A stretch of 64,000 nt of DNA from assembly GCA_002813895.1 (NCBI GenBank), contig CP024913.1:22433-86432 (forward strand), read 5' to 3'. This DNA comes from Cyanobacterium sp. HL-69. Lineage in GTDB: Bacteria; Cyanobacteriota; Cyanobacteriia; Cyanobacteriales; Cyanobacteriaceae. The first letter of the stretch is position 1, and every line of letters starts with the position of its first letter. Shown one piece after another: positions 34,739 to 43,588 of the stretch. The position numbers were made by a program, and so were the translations under genes. The notes beneath the pieces were generated by a model. The model was not told the DNA's origin. It did no database searches and saw only the letters and a program-made list of their open reading frames with translations.

Positions 34739-35350
34739 ATGAACATATTTAAGAATATTAAACAAAAAGCTCAAAATACAGGAAAGGTATTATTACCATT
34801 AGTTAAACAATATTTAGACGTAAATCCTGAAGAGCAAGAGATAATTATTAAACCACAAGCAACCGTATTCTTATGTAAACAAGTTCAGGGAAAAGTTGAA
34901 AAAATAAAAAGTTTAAAACCTGACGAAAAAAAAGGATTAATTGCTGATATTGAACATAATAGTATTAATATAACTATCCACTTCAATCCTGAATGTATCA
35001 CTCTTAAAGAAGATTGTATTCAAGGGCAAATAAAGTTAATTAATAAACCCGATATTAAAACTGATTCAAAAGTTTATAATACTTTAATCGCTGGTTGGAA
35101 AGTCTTTTTAGGTGGTTATATTCCTCAATCTGCTTTACCTGAAAATGTTAAAGTTGAAGGGGATAAAGTATTTTATACATTTCCTCGTAATCAACTAAAA
35201 ACCTTAGAAGCATTGTTAAAAGGCGTGAAAAATGAATCTGTTTTCAACACAGATATTAATGAAGGTCAGTTTACTATTAAAAGTAATGTTTCTCTTGACT
35301 GGAATAACATTGATATTCAGGCTTTTTTATCAAGTTTTAATTCAAAATAA
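34739..35350 (+). CDS. 203-aa protein downstream of the SNF2/Hsp70-like pair, unknown
   Basis: Soluble, lysine-rich, predicted beta-rich in the middle (INITIHFNPECITLKEDCIQGQIKLI) with an N-terminal helix and no signal peptide. It is co-directional with the SNF2/Hsp70-like genes but separated by 360 bp, so it may be its own unit. No family recognised. The composition and location make it a candidate third component. Confidence 0.6.
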   Translation: MNIFKNIKQKAQNTGKVLLPLVKQYLDVNPEEQEIIIKPQATVFLCKQVQGKVEKIKSLKPDEKKGLIADIEHNSINITIHFNPECITLKEDCIQGQIKLINKPDIKTDSKVYNTLIAGWKVFLGGYIPQSALPENVKVEGDKVFYTFPRNQLKTLEALLKGVKNESVFNTDINEGQFTIKSNVSLDWNNIDIQAFLSSFNSK

Positions 35351-35404
35351 AAGATTTGTCTTTTTAAAAACCCCTTTTTGAAAAGCTCTTGAAAAAAACA
35401 TGAC

Positions 35405-35602
35405 TTATTGCTTTTCCTCTCTCATTTGTTCAATGTCATGCCAAAATTCAGCTTTTGTAATATTTTTTAAGGTATCTTGACGCTCTTTTGTATAATCACC
35501 ATTTCCCCAACCCATTTCTTGTAAAAAACGGATAGTATCTACTTGCCCTAATTCTTTAACTAATGCTTGATAGCCTTTTTGTTTTAATTCAATTGGGATC
35601 AT
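35405..35602 (-). CDS. Small protein at the end of the partition operon
   Basis: 65 aa (MIPIELKQKGYQALVKELGQ...), predicted helical. I have the impression of a recurrent cyanobacterial small protein often near toxins, but no toxin is adjacent here. It starts 3 bp after the stop of the RHH-like gene, so it is the third gene of the parA operon. Confidence 0.6.
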   Translation of the reverse strand: MIPIELKQKGYQALVKELGQVDTIRFLQEMGWGNGDYTKERQDTLKNITKAEFWHDIEQMREEKQ

Positions 35603-35605
35603 TTT

Positions 35606-36013
35606 TTAATTTCCTCTGATATTGCGGGTTTTAGTAAGTAACGACCTGATATTACCAGCCTTAGTTCTCTGTTTAACCCTATGTTGAGCATTCGCAATTA
35701 CCTTCTCCAATAACTCAGGGTCATTTTGACAGATGCTGAAGTACGCCTCTACGAGAGTTTCTAAGGTAATATCATTATCTTGGCAGAATTTACGAATGTC
35801 ATTATAAATTCCCTCTTCTAGCCTTACCCCCATCTTTTTATTAACAATAGATGGTAAACTTGCTAATTCTTTTTCTAGGGAACTAATCATATCTTCTTCT
35901 GGTTTTTCTTCATTTATAGTGGGTTTTCCCTCGTTTATTAATTGATCTTCACGAGGAGTTACTTTTACTTTAGGATTTTTACTTTCCTGTTTGATTTTAT
36001 CTAGTAGGCTCAT
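35606..36013 (-). CDS. Partition partner protein (RHH-type ParB-like)
   Basis: 135 aa. Disordered charged N-terminus (1-55), then a ribbon-helix-helix-like segment (KKMGVRLEEGIYNDIRKFCQDNDITLETLVEAYF) and a basic tail. Its start lies 17 bp inside the parA gene. This is the layout of type Ib-like partition operons, where the small second gene binds the centromere. No conventional ParB domain is present. Confidence 0.7.
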   Translation of the reverse strand: MSLLDKIKQESKNPKVKVTPREDQLINEGKPTINEEKPEEDMISSLEKELASLPSIVNKKMGVRLEEGIYNDIRKFCQDNDITLETLVEAYFSICQNDPELLEKVIANAQHRVKQRTKAGNIRSLLTKTRNIRGN

Positions 36014-36863
36014 GATTATTAATTACTGAAGTAACATCTGCGGATAAATAGGGTTGAATTTTGTCGAGTAAGCTAGTGATGGGATATTCTAGGTCTTCTT
36101 TTCCTATATCCCTTGGTAATACTTGCTCATTGATTGCTCGTTTGTAAATATCACTTTCAAGGAGGTTAGGAAGCATTAATTCTTTACCCACTAACTCCTC
36201 CATCACCGCAATACTTTCCTTAGTGGTTTTAGTCGGATTTAACCCCACCCATTTAGCGCGAAATGGTATCACTCCCACCATAGTACTATTGCTCAATAGT
36301 GCTTGATAAGTTTTGAGTAAGTCTAAAGTTCTCACTAGAGATTGTACCCCCTTCACATTAGCTTCTGCGGGAATTGCCCAACAAGTACCTGCCCCCATGG
36401 ATGTTAGGGCTAAGTGCGATCGCTCTGGGGGTGGGTCAATGATGACCATGGCAAAGTTACGAGCAATCTTATATTCAGGGTCAATATTAACCCCTACTTG
36501 ATAAATCCTTTGTTTGAGAATAGTAAGACTCATGCCAGAAGCAGCTAAATAATGATTAGCATTTTCTAACTGGTCAGTGGCGGGAATAATAAATAGATTA
36601 TCCTCATTAGGTACAGGATGAATAGCACTGTAGAGGGGAACTTTATCCTCTCCATTGGTAATCACCTCTAAGAGAGTGGGGTGGTCATCAGGGGGTTCAA
36701 CCTCTAAAAAAGCAGTTAAACTCGCTTGAGGGTCAGCATCAATGAATAATACGGGTAATCCCTTCCTTGCTAAGATTCTGCCCAACATTAATGCCACCGT
36801 AGATTTCCCTTGACCTCCTGCCAATGCCAGAGGTACAAAACAGGGACAGTCTTGTTTATACAT
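35997..36863 (-). CDS. parA: ParA-family partition ATPase with atypical Walker A
   Basis: 288 aa. Walker A reads AGGQGKST (15-22) where classical ParA has KGGxGKT: the signature lysine is replaced by alanine. Switch I is DADPQAS (42-48), and Walker B-like MVIIDPPPE follows. It should drive plasmid segregation with the RHH protein encoded downstream. Inverted repeats precede the gene and include its start codon, suggesting autoregulation. Confidence 0.85.
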   Translation of the reverse strand: MYKQDCPCFVPLALAGGQGKSTVALMLGRILARKGLPVLFIDADPQASLTAFLEVEPPDDHPTLLEVITNGEDKVPLYSAIHPVPNEDNLFIIPATDQLENANHYLAASGMSLTILKQRIYQVGVNIDPEYKIARNFAMVIIDPPPERSHLALTSMGAGTCWAIPAEANVKGVQSLVRTLDLLKTYQALLSNSTMVGVIPFRAKWVGLNPTKTTKESIAVMEELVGKELMLPNLLESDIYKRAINEQVLPRDIGKEDLEYPITSLLDKIQPYLSADVTSVINNHEPTR

Positions 36864-36929
36864 TGGTTGTTATGTGTAAAGTTACCAATGAGTATAACAA
36901 CTATGGTGCAATAGTGCAATGGCACTATT
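36861..36929. promoter_or_regulatory. Operator/centromere-like inverted repeats upstream of parA
   Basis: Three nested dyads: CATTGGT (36861-36867, includes the start codon) with ACCAATG (36884-36890); GTTGTTAT (36866-36873) with ATAACAAC (36894-36901); and AATAGTGC (36910-36917) with GCACTATT (36922-36929). The last is a perfect 8-bp arm with a 4-bp spacer. They fit binding sites for the partition regulator. Confidence 0.55.
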
Positions 36930-37033
36930 TAATAAATGTACTTTATTATTTTTGAGATAAAGTATTTTAGAATAAAAGTTAATTATTGCTATAGTTTAAT
37001 AGTAGTAAGTATCAAAGTAAACTATGTCCGAAG

Positions 37034-37330
37034 ATGAAGAGTCGTTATCCCGATAACTGGAATGAGATAGCCTTTAAACAAAAGGAGAAAGTTAAATGGC
37101 GTTGTCAAAAATGTGGTGTGCAGTGCATTAAACCAGGGGATAAGACGGCTCATCTTAGTAAATCGGAACGTGCCAAAATAACTATGGTGGTTCATCATTC
37201 TAATTATCAACCAGAGGACAACAGAGAAGAAAACTTGGTTTGCCTTTGTACAGCTCGTCATTTGAGTTACCATACTGGCAAACGTGGGAATATTAGCATC
37301 GGTCAGTTATCCCTAGATTTAGACTTTTAG
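37034..37330 (+). CDS. Small HNH-type endonuclease-like protein
   Basis: 98 aa. It has CQKCG (30-34 region), then VVHHSNYQPEDNREENLVCLCTARHLSYH, the His-His...Asn...Cys/His order of HNH nucleases with a structural zinc site. Alone, divergent from parA. Could be a homing-type or defence nuclease. Confidence 0.75.
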   Translation: MKSRYPDNWNEIAFKQKEKVKWRCQKCGVQCIKPGDKTAHLSKSERAKITMVVHHSNYQPEDNREENLVCLCTARHLSYHTGKRGNISIGQLSLDLDF

Positions 37331-37424
37331 ATTATTTGGTGATAGCTTACAGCCCTTACCTATGCTTACCTCAAATGCGTGAGAAGATATACACTTTATT
37401 AACTACAGCCCTTATCATTAACTC

Positions 37425-38864
37425 ATGAGAGAAGAAGAAGAAACGCTTATATATTACATCTCACCTACCAATAAAATTCACTCTAACCAATGCCGTTACT
37501 TCAAGGCAAATACTGAGGGGTGGCAGAAAATGAGTTCTTACTCAGAGGCGATTTCCACAGGAGCTAAACCTTGTCAGATTTGTTGTTCTCAAATCTCTGT
37601 TTCCCCCATTGAAACTACGAATAAACAACAAGATTTATTGACCCAACCAGTTACCGATTTCTCCCAATCCTCTAGTCAGGAAGATGTTAAAACCTCTGGG
37701 AAGAAGAATAAGCGCAGTATTGCTTGTTCTATAACCTCTTTCAACACTACTGAAAAACTGAAAACTACCAGTACGCAACAGGATTTATTTACTCAGCCAG
37801 TCACCAAACAACCCCAATCCTCTAGTCAGAACGATGTTAAAACTTCTAAGAAGAAGAGTAAGAATAAGAAAAAAACCCCGGCTAAAAGGTATAAAATCCT
37901 TGCAGGTAATGGATGTCATCAAGCGATCTCAGAGGTGCAAGGTATCTTAGTACCCCCCATTGATGATGAGAGTAGCTACCAGTTGATATTACCCGATGGT
38001 TTAGCCCTTAAAGCCACTTTTAGCAATCCTTATCTTGAGTCATTAGCTCTTAAGCAACCTAATATTTTAGGGGTACATTGGTTTCGGGGTTATCCCAAAA
38101 TGCAGGATACTAAATTAGTCAGCTTTCAGATTGTGGGATGGGACGGCAATATGCCCACTAATGAGCAAGGATGGGAAAGGTGGGAATTTATCGGATTATG
38201 GACACTAGAGAAAACCCTAACTGTCCAACGTTCTATTACAGCCCGAACGGTTAGAAAAGAAGCTAGAAAAACAGGATTTATTACAGAATTTAAGTTTACT
38301 TTCAGCAATACCGAGGATTGGGTTAAACAAAAGAAGCTGTGGATTGGCTATGTTTATAAGTTAATTTGTCGCAGGGAAGGGGATACCCTCAAAATACAAA
38401 AGGTAATTCCCTATGCTTGTCCTCGCTTTAAACCAGTAGCCAAACCTAAAAAGAAAACTTTGAATAAGGATAAGTCAGGTGAGCAAAGTCCGCCTAAATT
38501 AAAGGATAAGTCGGGTAAGCAGATTTCATCTAAATCCAATGATAAATCTAGTGAACAGATTCCGCCCCAATCAAAAGATAAATCTAGTGAGCAGATTTCA
38601 CCTAAATCAAAGGATAAGTCGGGTGAGCAAATTTTACCGAAGTCTGTTGATCTCAAAGAGGTAAAAAAAGAAGAAATAGCTTCAACGGCTGAGATACTAA
38701 ACCCAATTGATAGCCAACATCAAACGGCTGATACACCAAGTCCAAAAACTGAGAGCCAAACACAAACCCCTAATGCACCAAACTCAATTGATAGTCTAAA
38801 CCCAACAGCTGATACCTCAAACCCAACGGTTGATACCCCAACAGAAGAAAAGAAGGAGGATTAA
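37425..38864 (+). CDS. 479-aa protein with N-terminal Cys/His segment and repetitive C-terminus, unknown
   Basis: Residues 8-50 hold H-S-N-Q-C-R-Y and PCQICC, a possible small zinc or Ada-like segment. Two lysine/serine linkers each contain a TQPVTxxxQSSSQxDVKTS motif. Residues about 158-335 form a folded domain (ILAGNGCHQAISEVQG ... RREGDTLKIQKVIPYACPRFKP), with a beta-rich look. The tail has five 12-residue repeats (DKSGEQxxPKxK) and then TADTxxP-type degenerate repeats. No known function; a plasmid-borne nucleic-acid-binding role is a guess. Confidence 0.7.
   Translation: MREEEETLIYYISPTNKIHSNQCRYFKANTEGWQKMSSYSEAISTGAKPCQICCSQISVSPIETTNKQQDLLTQPVTDFSQSSSQEDVKTSGKKNKRSIACSITSFNTTEKLKTTSTQQDLFTQPVTKQPQSSSQNDVKTSKKKSKNKKKTPAKRYKILAGNGCHQAISEVQGILVPPIDDESSYQLILPDGLALKATFSNPYLESLALKQPNILGVHWFRGYPKMQDTKLVSFQIVGWDGNMPTNEQGWERWEFIGLWTLEKTLTVQRSITARTVRKEARKTGFITEFKFTFSNTEDWVKQKKLWIGYVYKLICRREGDTLKIQKVIPYACPRFKPVAKPKKKTLNKDKSGEQSPPKLKDKSGKQISSKSNDKSSEQIPPQSKDKSSEQISPKSKDKSGEQILPKSVDLKEVKKEEIASTAEILNPIDSQHQTADTPSPKTESQTQTPNAPNSIDSLNPTADTSNPTVDTPTEEKKED
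38469..38648 (+). repeat. Five 36-bp in-frame tandem repeats
   Basis: Starting with GAT AAG TCA/TCT, units at 38469, 38505, 38541, 38577 and 38613 encode DKSGEQSPPKLK-like 12-mers. The period is exact and in frame. Confidence 0.8.
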
Positions 38865-38981
38865 AATAGGGCTATTCTTGATGGAAGTTAAAAATAATTA
38901 ACTAATGTTCAAATAATATAAAAAAACAGTTATTTAGTGATTATTATAATGTTATAATAAATAATTAATGCTACTAACAAG

Positions 38982-39356
38982 ATGAATAAAATTAGGAAGT
39001 GTATTAAATTTGTTGAGAAGTATCATAAGTATTTCAATACTATTACTGGAGAACAATATTTATCCACAACCAAGTTCATTTCTCAGTTTTATTCTGACTT
39101 TAATGCTAATAAGATAGCCTATGATTTAGTTACTACTAATTACCGTTACCAAGAACAGTATGCTGATTACTCTACAGAAGATGCAGTTATTCATCTGAAA
39201 CAAGAGTGGAATAAAAGAACACAGGTAGGTAATACAGTTCATAATTATTTAGAACTTTATTTGAAAGGCATTTTATCCAAAAAGAATGCCAGAATTCATC
39301 AATTAACTACCGCTTTTGATAAACTCAGACTACGAGTCGGAACTTATTTACTATAA
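38982..39356 (+). CDS. Truncated PD-(D/E)XK/RecB-like nuclease N-terminus
   Basis: 124 aa. YLSTTKFISQFYSDF and VGNTVHNYLELYLKG match the opening of RecB/Cas4-like nuclease domains (S-x-T-x-F-I and G-x-x-V/I-H-x-x-L/I-E), but the catalytic D...ExK part that should follow is missing: the frame stops after AFDKLRLRVGTYLL. The break lies before mobile-element debris at 39508, so the gene is probably truncated and inactive. Confidence 0.5.
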   Translation: MNKIRKCIKFVEKYHKYFNTITGEQYLSTTKFISQFYSDFNANKIAYDLVTTNYRYQEQYADYSTEDAVIHLKQEWNKRTQVGNTVHNYLELYLKGILSKKNARIHQLTTAFDKLRLRVGTYLL

Positions 39357-39507
39357 CTATATCCCAAAAGGCTTTTTTTTACCTTTATATTTCAACAAAA
39401 ATCATAAAGTGTCATTTCTAAATAAAATTCGGAACTTTGTCACAGTTAATCTGTAGTATTTAAGAAATATTGTAAGACTATTATATAACCTTTACTATTA
39501 GGTGGTT

Positions 39508-39659
39508 TCAGCTACTTTGCCGATTTTGCAGTTTCCCTAGCTTTACGCCAAAATGGGCAAGTTTGATTTAAATAACTTATCAATTAACGCTAAAAACTAA
39601 TTTATTTGTACTGAGTTTTTGAAGACTGCCCCTCATGACACAAACCCTATGTTTCCCCC
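39508..39659. mobile_element. Chimeric remnant of two miniature-element families
   Basis: 39508-39551 is one end of the GGxGTAAAGCTAGGGAA family (with the CAGCTACTTTGCCGATT subterminal block). 39552-39659 is a partial copy of the GGxGGAAACATAGGGTT family, ending in CCCTATGTTTCCCCC. The second truncates an IS4-type transposase gene. The 39357-39507 stretch before it holds no recognisable gene. Confidence 0.6.
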
Positions 39660-40095
39660 ATTATGCACAACCCCCAAAACAAAAATGTTAAAACAAGTTG
39701 AACCAAAATTCCACTGAGTTCTATCGATACTTAATACCCATGGTTGAGGTATTTTCATCAGTTTGACGATAGTTTTAGCTACCTGAGTAAAATTTAGGTC
39801 AAACTGAGCAAAAAATCTCTGTAATCTTTTATAACTTGATTCTGGTTTGGCAGATGTGCAAAAAGCTAGGGAAAGGCTCGTTAAGTCAACGGTGCGCACT
39901 CTAATTAGTGCCATCAAGAATAATGCCAGAAAATTGAGTCTTGCACCATGCCATGGTAAATGTTGTTTCAAAGTATCCCGAAGTAAGTTAACCTGATTCA
40001 TAGGAGCATTTGTGTGGTTTTTTGTTAACTTCTATCAAACCTCCTACCTTCCTACATTGCAACCCCTTTCTTTATTTTTTTGTCCTGTACTGAGC
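39660..40095 (-). pseudogene. IS4-type transposase gene, 3' part missing
   Basis: ATG 40001 opens MNQVNLLRDTLKQHLPWHG and continues through SIDRTQWNFGS, the first catalytic aspartate region of a cyanobacterial IS4-type transposase, until a miniature-element end cuts it near 39660. The IS outer end GCTCAGTACAGGAC lies at 40082-40095. A 5' fragment of the same IS is at 57054-57201. Confidence 0.75.
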
Positions 40096-40167
40096 CTTTT
40101 TTCATATCATTACAGTATGCAATAATTAATCAGATTATTTAACAATATAAACTAGCAAAGCAAAAAA

Positions 40168-41532
40168 ATGCACGAGATCAATCTTTCAGTCGCTGGCAAA
40201 GCCAATTCAGGGAAAACTACATTAACAAGATCTTTATTGAATAAAGAAGTAGGAGAAGTAAGAGATGAGGCTGGCATTACCAAAGAATCCTCAATACACA
40301 AACACCCCACTGCCACTGCAACAAATTTTGAGTTCAACATTATAGACACACCTGGTTTTGAAAATGCTCAAGCGATTATCACGGCAAAAAAATATGTTGG
40401 AGATCTAGATATATTCAATGATCCTGACCCAGATTGGGCGCTTGATCTTATAGCTCTAAAGTCTGTGATGAAATCAACCATAGTTTTGTATTTAGGATCA
40501 CTAGAGGTCTCACCCACTAACGATCACAGAGATGAAATAACATTAATCAAACAATATACAAACGCTCCCATTCTTGGGATTCTTACGAAAGAGAAAGCTA
40601 CATTAAGAGCATTTGATAACGATCAAGAGGCAGTTGATAACAGAATAAGATTATGGCAAAATATGTGTGAAAGCAGTAAATGCCGTGATGTTATCCAATT
40701 AGATGGAATAAATGATAATCCGACAAGTATTTTGAACCTTTTTGAAACGATTGAGAAACATTTACCTGATGACGAGAAAAAATATTTTGCAACCGCAATT
40801 GCCAATTTTTGGGACGACAATCAGAAAGCAATTGATATAGCAACAGAAATGTTGGCGACTAGCATTCATACTTGTCAGAGCTTTAGAAAACAAAAAAATA
40901 ATGTCCCATTTCGTGATAAAGATTCCACTATCACAAGATACGAACTCGAGCTAGAACAAGAAGTACAAACTGAAGACTTCTACTTTCGGAGAAAGATTGA
41001 ATCATTATTCAAGTTAGTAAGTGCTTCTCACCGTATTAATAATTTTAATAATGCAGATGTACAGGACAAAACACAAAATAATTTTGGATTTATTGTTGCT
41101 AGAATAGCGTCAGATGCCACAACTACGGCTTTTACTGCAGGTTTACTTGGCATAGTGATCGGATTTGCTATAGCTGGACCTCCAGGAGCATTGGCAGGTT
41201 TGGCTTGGGGTACTGGGACAGGAGGCGGTACTGCCGCTATTGGAAGTACAGTTAAAAATGTAAGAAATACCGAAAAAAGTTGTGATATTGTTGTATCATT
41301 AAGCAATGATAATCTTGATGGTATTGCAAGAAGTGGGGCAAGTATTATTGAGATAATGAGTAATCAGCTTCGTGGTGCGGGAGAAAACATACAAACATCA
41401 GATTTCCAAAAAACATTTCAAAGATTTTTCAGAGAGAGAAGTGAAAGTAGAGATTGGAAAAGTGCAGATATACAAACTAAAAAGCAATATATAACAGAAA
41501 TATTAGAGGAAAATAGAGTTGTTGCGAGATAG
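40168..41532 (+). CDS. P-loop GTPase with C-terminal membrane segment
   Basis: 454 aa. G1 motif GKANSGKT (10-17), G3 DTPG (60-63) and a G4-like LTKEK near residue 138 mark a TRAFAC-class GTPase (HSR1/YfjP-like). Residues about 315-350 are glycine/alanine-rich and hydrophobic (TAGLLGIVIGFAIAGPPGALAGLAWG), a likely membrane-inserting glycine zipper. The usual DUF2868-type partner is not visible; the next gene is transposon debris. It may be a stress or defence GTPase. Intact and surrounded by mobile elements on both sides. Confidence 0.72.
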   Translation: MHEINLSVAGKANSGKTTLTRSLLNKEVGEVRDEAGITKESSIHKHPTATATNFEFNIIDTPGFENAQAIITAKKYVGDLDIFNDPDPDWALDLIALKSVMKSTIVLYLGSLEVSPTNDHRDEITLIKQYTNAPILGILTKEKATLRAFDNDQEAVDNRIRLWQNMCESSKCRDVIQLDGINDNPTSILNLFETIEKHLPDDEKKYFATAIANFWDDNQKAIDIATEMLATSIHTCQSFRKQKNNVPFRDKDSTITRYELELEQEVQTEDFYFRRKIESLFKLVSASHRINNFNNADVQDKTQNNFGFIVARIASDATTTAFTAGLLGIVIGFAIAGPPGALAGLAWGTGTGGGTAAIGSTVKNVRNTEKSCDIVVSLSNDNLDGIARSGASIIEIMSNQLRGAGENIQTSDFQKTFQRFFRERSESRDWKSADIQTKKQYITEILEENRVVAR

Positions 41533-41571
41533 GAGATAATAGAAAAAACTGACTAAGTGGAGAGAAGTAAA

Positions 41572-41658
41572 ATGTTCAATATTGACAAAATACTTAATCA
41601 AGATCGACTCCTCAGAGGCACCACAGGATTGAATCGCAAAGCATTTGACGATTTATAA
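41572..41658 (+). pseudogene. Transposase N-terminal fragment
   Basis: ATG 41572 encodes MFNIDKILNQDRLLRGTT and continues LNRKAFDDL before a stop at the boundary with a miniature element (41659). The pattern matches the beginning of cyanobacterial IS5-group transposases; the rest of the gene is absent. Confidence 0.6.
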
Positions 41659-42080
41659 GGCGGAAACATAGGGTTCGTGCAATCAAGTGCAACTTGATTA
41701 AATTTAATTAAAGTTAGTCAATTTTTAGCCTTTATTGATAAGTTATTTAAATGTAACTTCCCCAAGAATAGTCATTTATGGGGAAGTTATTTTAAATATA
41801 TATTGCAAAGACTTAATTTACTGTTCCTAAGCATAGCCTCACCAAACATCATTTATGGGCAAGTTCAAATTAAGACACCCTCAGCACCCCCTCTATTAAT
41901 ATTTAACTGCATACTATTTGATATTTATCAAATACTTATTCATTAATATATTTGTAAAACTTATCATTTGAGATAAAAAAAAAGCTTTAGCAATCAAAGA
42001 ATAAAAAAGAGTGAAAATATTGCTATATATAGTCTTTAGCTTCTCACTGCCCCTCATGACATGAACCCTATGTTTCCGCC
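41659..42080. mobile_element. 422-bp non-autonomous element, copy 1
   Basis: Starts GGCGGAAACATAGGGTTCGT and ends in the inverse ...CCCTATGTTTCCGCC. No coding capacity. Internal sequence (around AAACATCATTTATGGGCAAG) is shared with copy 2 at 44444-44863. It joins a transposase fragment on the left to a Tn3 transposase fragment on the right. Confidence 0.75.
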
Positions 42081-42284
42081 TACATGGATGCAGCCTTAAA
42101 TCAACTACAAAGCCAACAAATCATTTATCCAGAAGATGTGGCTCGTTTGTCTCCTCTGGGGTTTGAGCATATAAATATCCTGGGGCGATATAGCTTTAAT
42201 TTATCTGAAGATTTGAAGAATGGTGCGATGCGTCCTTTGCGTGATTGGAATGATTTAAATGAATTTGAAACTGAGCTTTATTAG
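42081..42284 (+). pseudogene. Tn3-family transposase C-terminal fragment (first Tn3)
   Basis: YMDAALNQLQSQQ..YPEDVARLSPLGFEHINILGRYSF is the characteristic C-terminal end of Tn3-family TnpA, ending RPLRDWND...ETELY. Everything upstream was replaced by the miniature element. A Tn3-type terminal repeat follows at 42347-42388. Confidence 0.85.
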
Positions 42285-42346
42285 TAACTATATTCTATTT
42301 CCTCTCTGGGTTTGCAAGGGCTGTAAATATTGATACACAATACTTT

Positions 42347-42388
42347 CAGCCTTAGCGTTGTTTTTCTCTCACTTGCTACTCAAACCCC
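42347..42388. repeat. Tn3-type terminal inverted repeat
   Basis: On the minus strand it reads GGGGTTTGAGTAGC then ...GAGAAAAACAACGCTAAGGCTG, matching the Tn3 terminal consensus (GGGG...GAAAAC.CACG.TAAG). It ends exactly where the second Tn3 transposase fragment begins. A 13-bp inverted repeat CTGTAAATATTGA (42321-42333) / TCAATATTTACAG (42396-42408) straddles it. Confidence 0.7.
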
Positions 42389-42756
42389 TCTTATGTCAAT
42401 ATTTACAGTCAGAGGAGTTACGTCAGGAGATTAATGCTGGTTTAAATGTGGTGGAAAACTGGAATAGTACTAATGGTTTTATTTTCTATGGTAAGAGTGG
42501 GGAAATCTCTACTAATCAACCAACTGAACAGTTATTGGCCGTTTTATCTCTGCATTTATTGCAAGTATGCTTGATTTATGTCAATACTTTAATGATACAG
42601 GAAGTTTTAAGTAGTTCGAGTTGGAATAATCAATTAACCAAAAATGACCAACGTGCTTTAACGCCTCTGATTTATAGTCATATCAATCCTTACGGTACAT
42701 TTCATTTGGATATGAATGAGCGACTTGTGCTTAAGATGGAGGAAGAGGTGAGATGA
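42389..42756 (+). pseudogene. Second Tn3-family transposase C-terminal fragment
   Basis: [41 protein letters not shown] and [20 protein letters not shown] belong to the C-terminal DDE region of Tn3-family TnpA. The frame enters directly from the terminal repeat of the first Tn3, so the first inserted into the second. Its stop overlaps the recombinase ATG (ATGA at 42753). Confidence 0.85.
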
Positions 42757-43021
42757 TCATGAAACGTACCAGTGCTAAAGTTAAAGCTAGGGCTATCGCT
42801 AAGTTATTAAGGGATGAACATCCTGATTACAATTATCTTAAAAGTGTTTTTCGGCATCTGCGTACTGAGTTAAATATTGAGGTAACTCATTCTGAAAAGA
42901 AATTACCAAAAGTTCCCACCGAAGAAGAGTTGCATAAATATTATCAAGCTGTTTGGAAAACTAGTAATGTGCAGGATATGGTGATTATTAAGACTTTTCT
43001 CTATAGAACCCATTTGGTATC

Positions 43022-43588
43022 TCAGGAAGCAGTGAGTCTTTTTAAAAGTAATCGAATAAAACATAAGTTAACTTTTTGGGTGGAGTTGAATAAGGTTCTT
43101 TCAAAGTTTTTGACCAAATTTTTACATCTTTCCATCCAAGCATTAGATCTTTCAATGATCCATCTTGCTTTGACTACCACAAATCCTTTTTTTCCTTCTG
43201 ATTTTTTTTGTTCAGAAGAGATTTTGCCTGATTTTTCCATACGAATTTTCTTTCCAATTTGTGGATAAACTTTTTCTAATTCCCTCATGATAAAATCAGG
43301 ATGATAACCCGAATCCACGAGGATCGTAATTTTATGAACATTCATGGGTTTGGCACGAAAATAATCTATGTTCTCACTCAACATCATGATTAATCCTCGA
43401 TCATCGGAAACACTTGCCTTTGTGCAACAAGTGAAAAAAGGAAATCCCAGACTATCCACTGCTAAATGTCTTTTAATACCATTGGTGAGTTTATACCTAC
43501 AAAATCCTTTACTCTCTACTCCTGCACTACAAGTATTTTGTACTGCTTGAGAATCAATGATTATTAATCGAGTCCAAGTGGATTTTTT
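43022..43588 (-). CDS. IS5-family transposase, second frame (catalytic part)
   Basis: Read in the -1 frame after an A9 run. The frame passes RLIIIDSQAVQNT (first D), LVDSGYHPDF (second D) and WIIERSNAWMERCKNL (E) of the DDE triad, ending at 43022. It has no good start of its own, so it is expressed by -1 frameshifting from the upstream frame. Confidence 0.82.
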   Translation of the reverse strand, partial: KKSTWTRLIIIDSQAVQNTCSAGVESKGFCRYKLTNGIKRHLAVDSLGFPFFTCCTKASVSDDRGLIMMLSENIDYFRAKPMNVHKITILVDSGYHPDFIMRELEKVYPQIGKKIRMEKSGKISSEQKKSEGKKGFVVVKARWIIERSNAWMERCKNLVKNFERTLFNSTQKVNLCFIRLLLKRLTAS

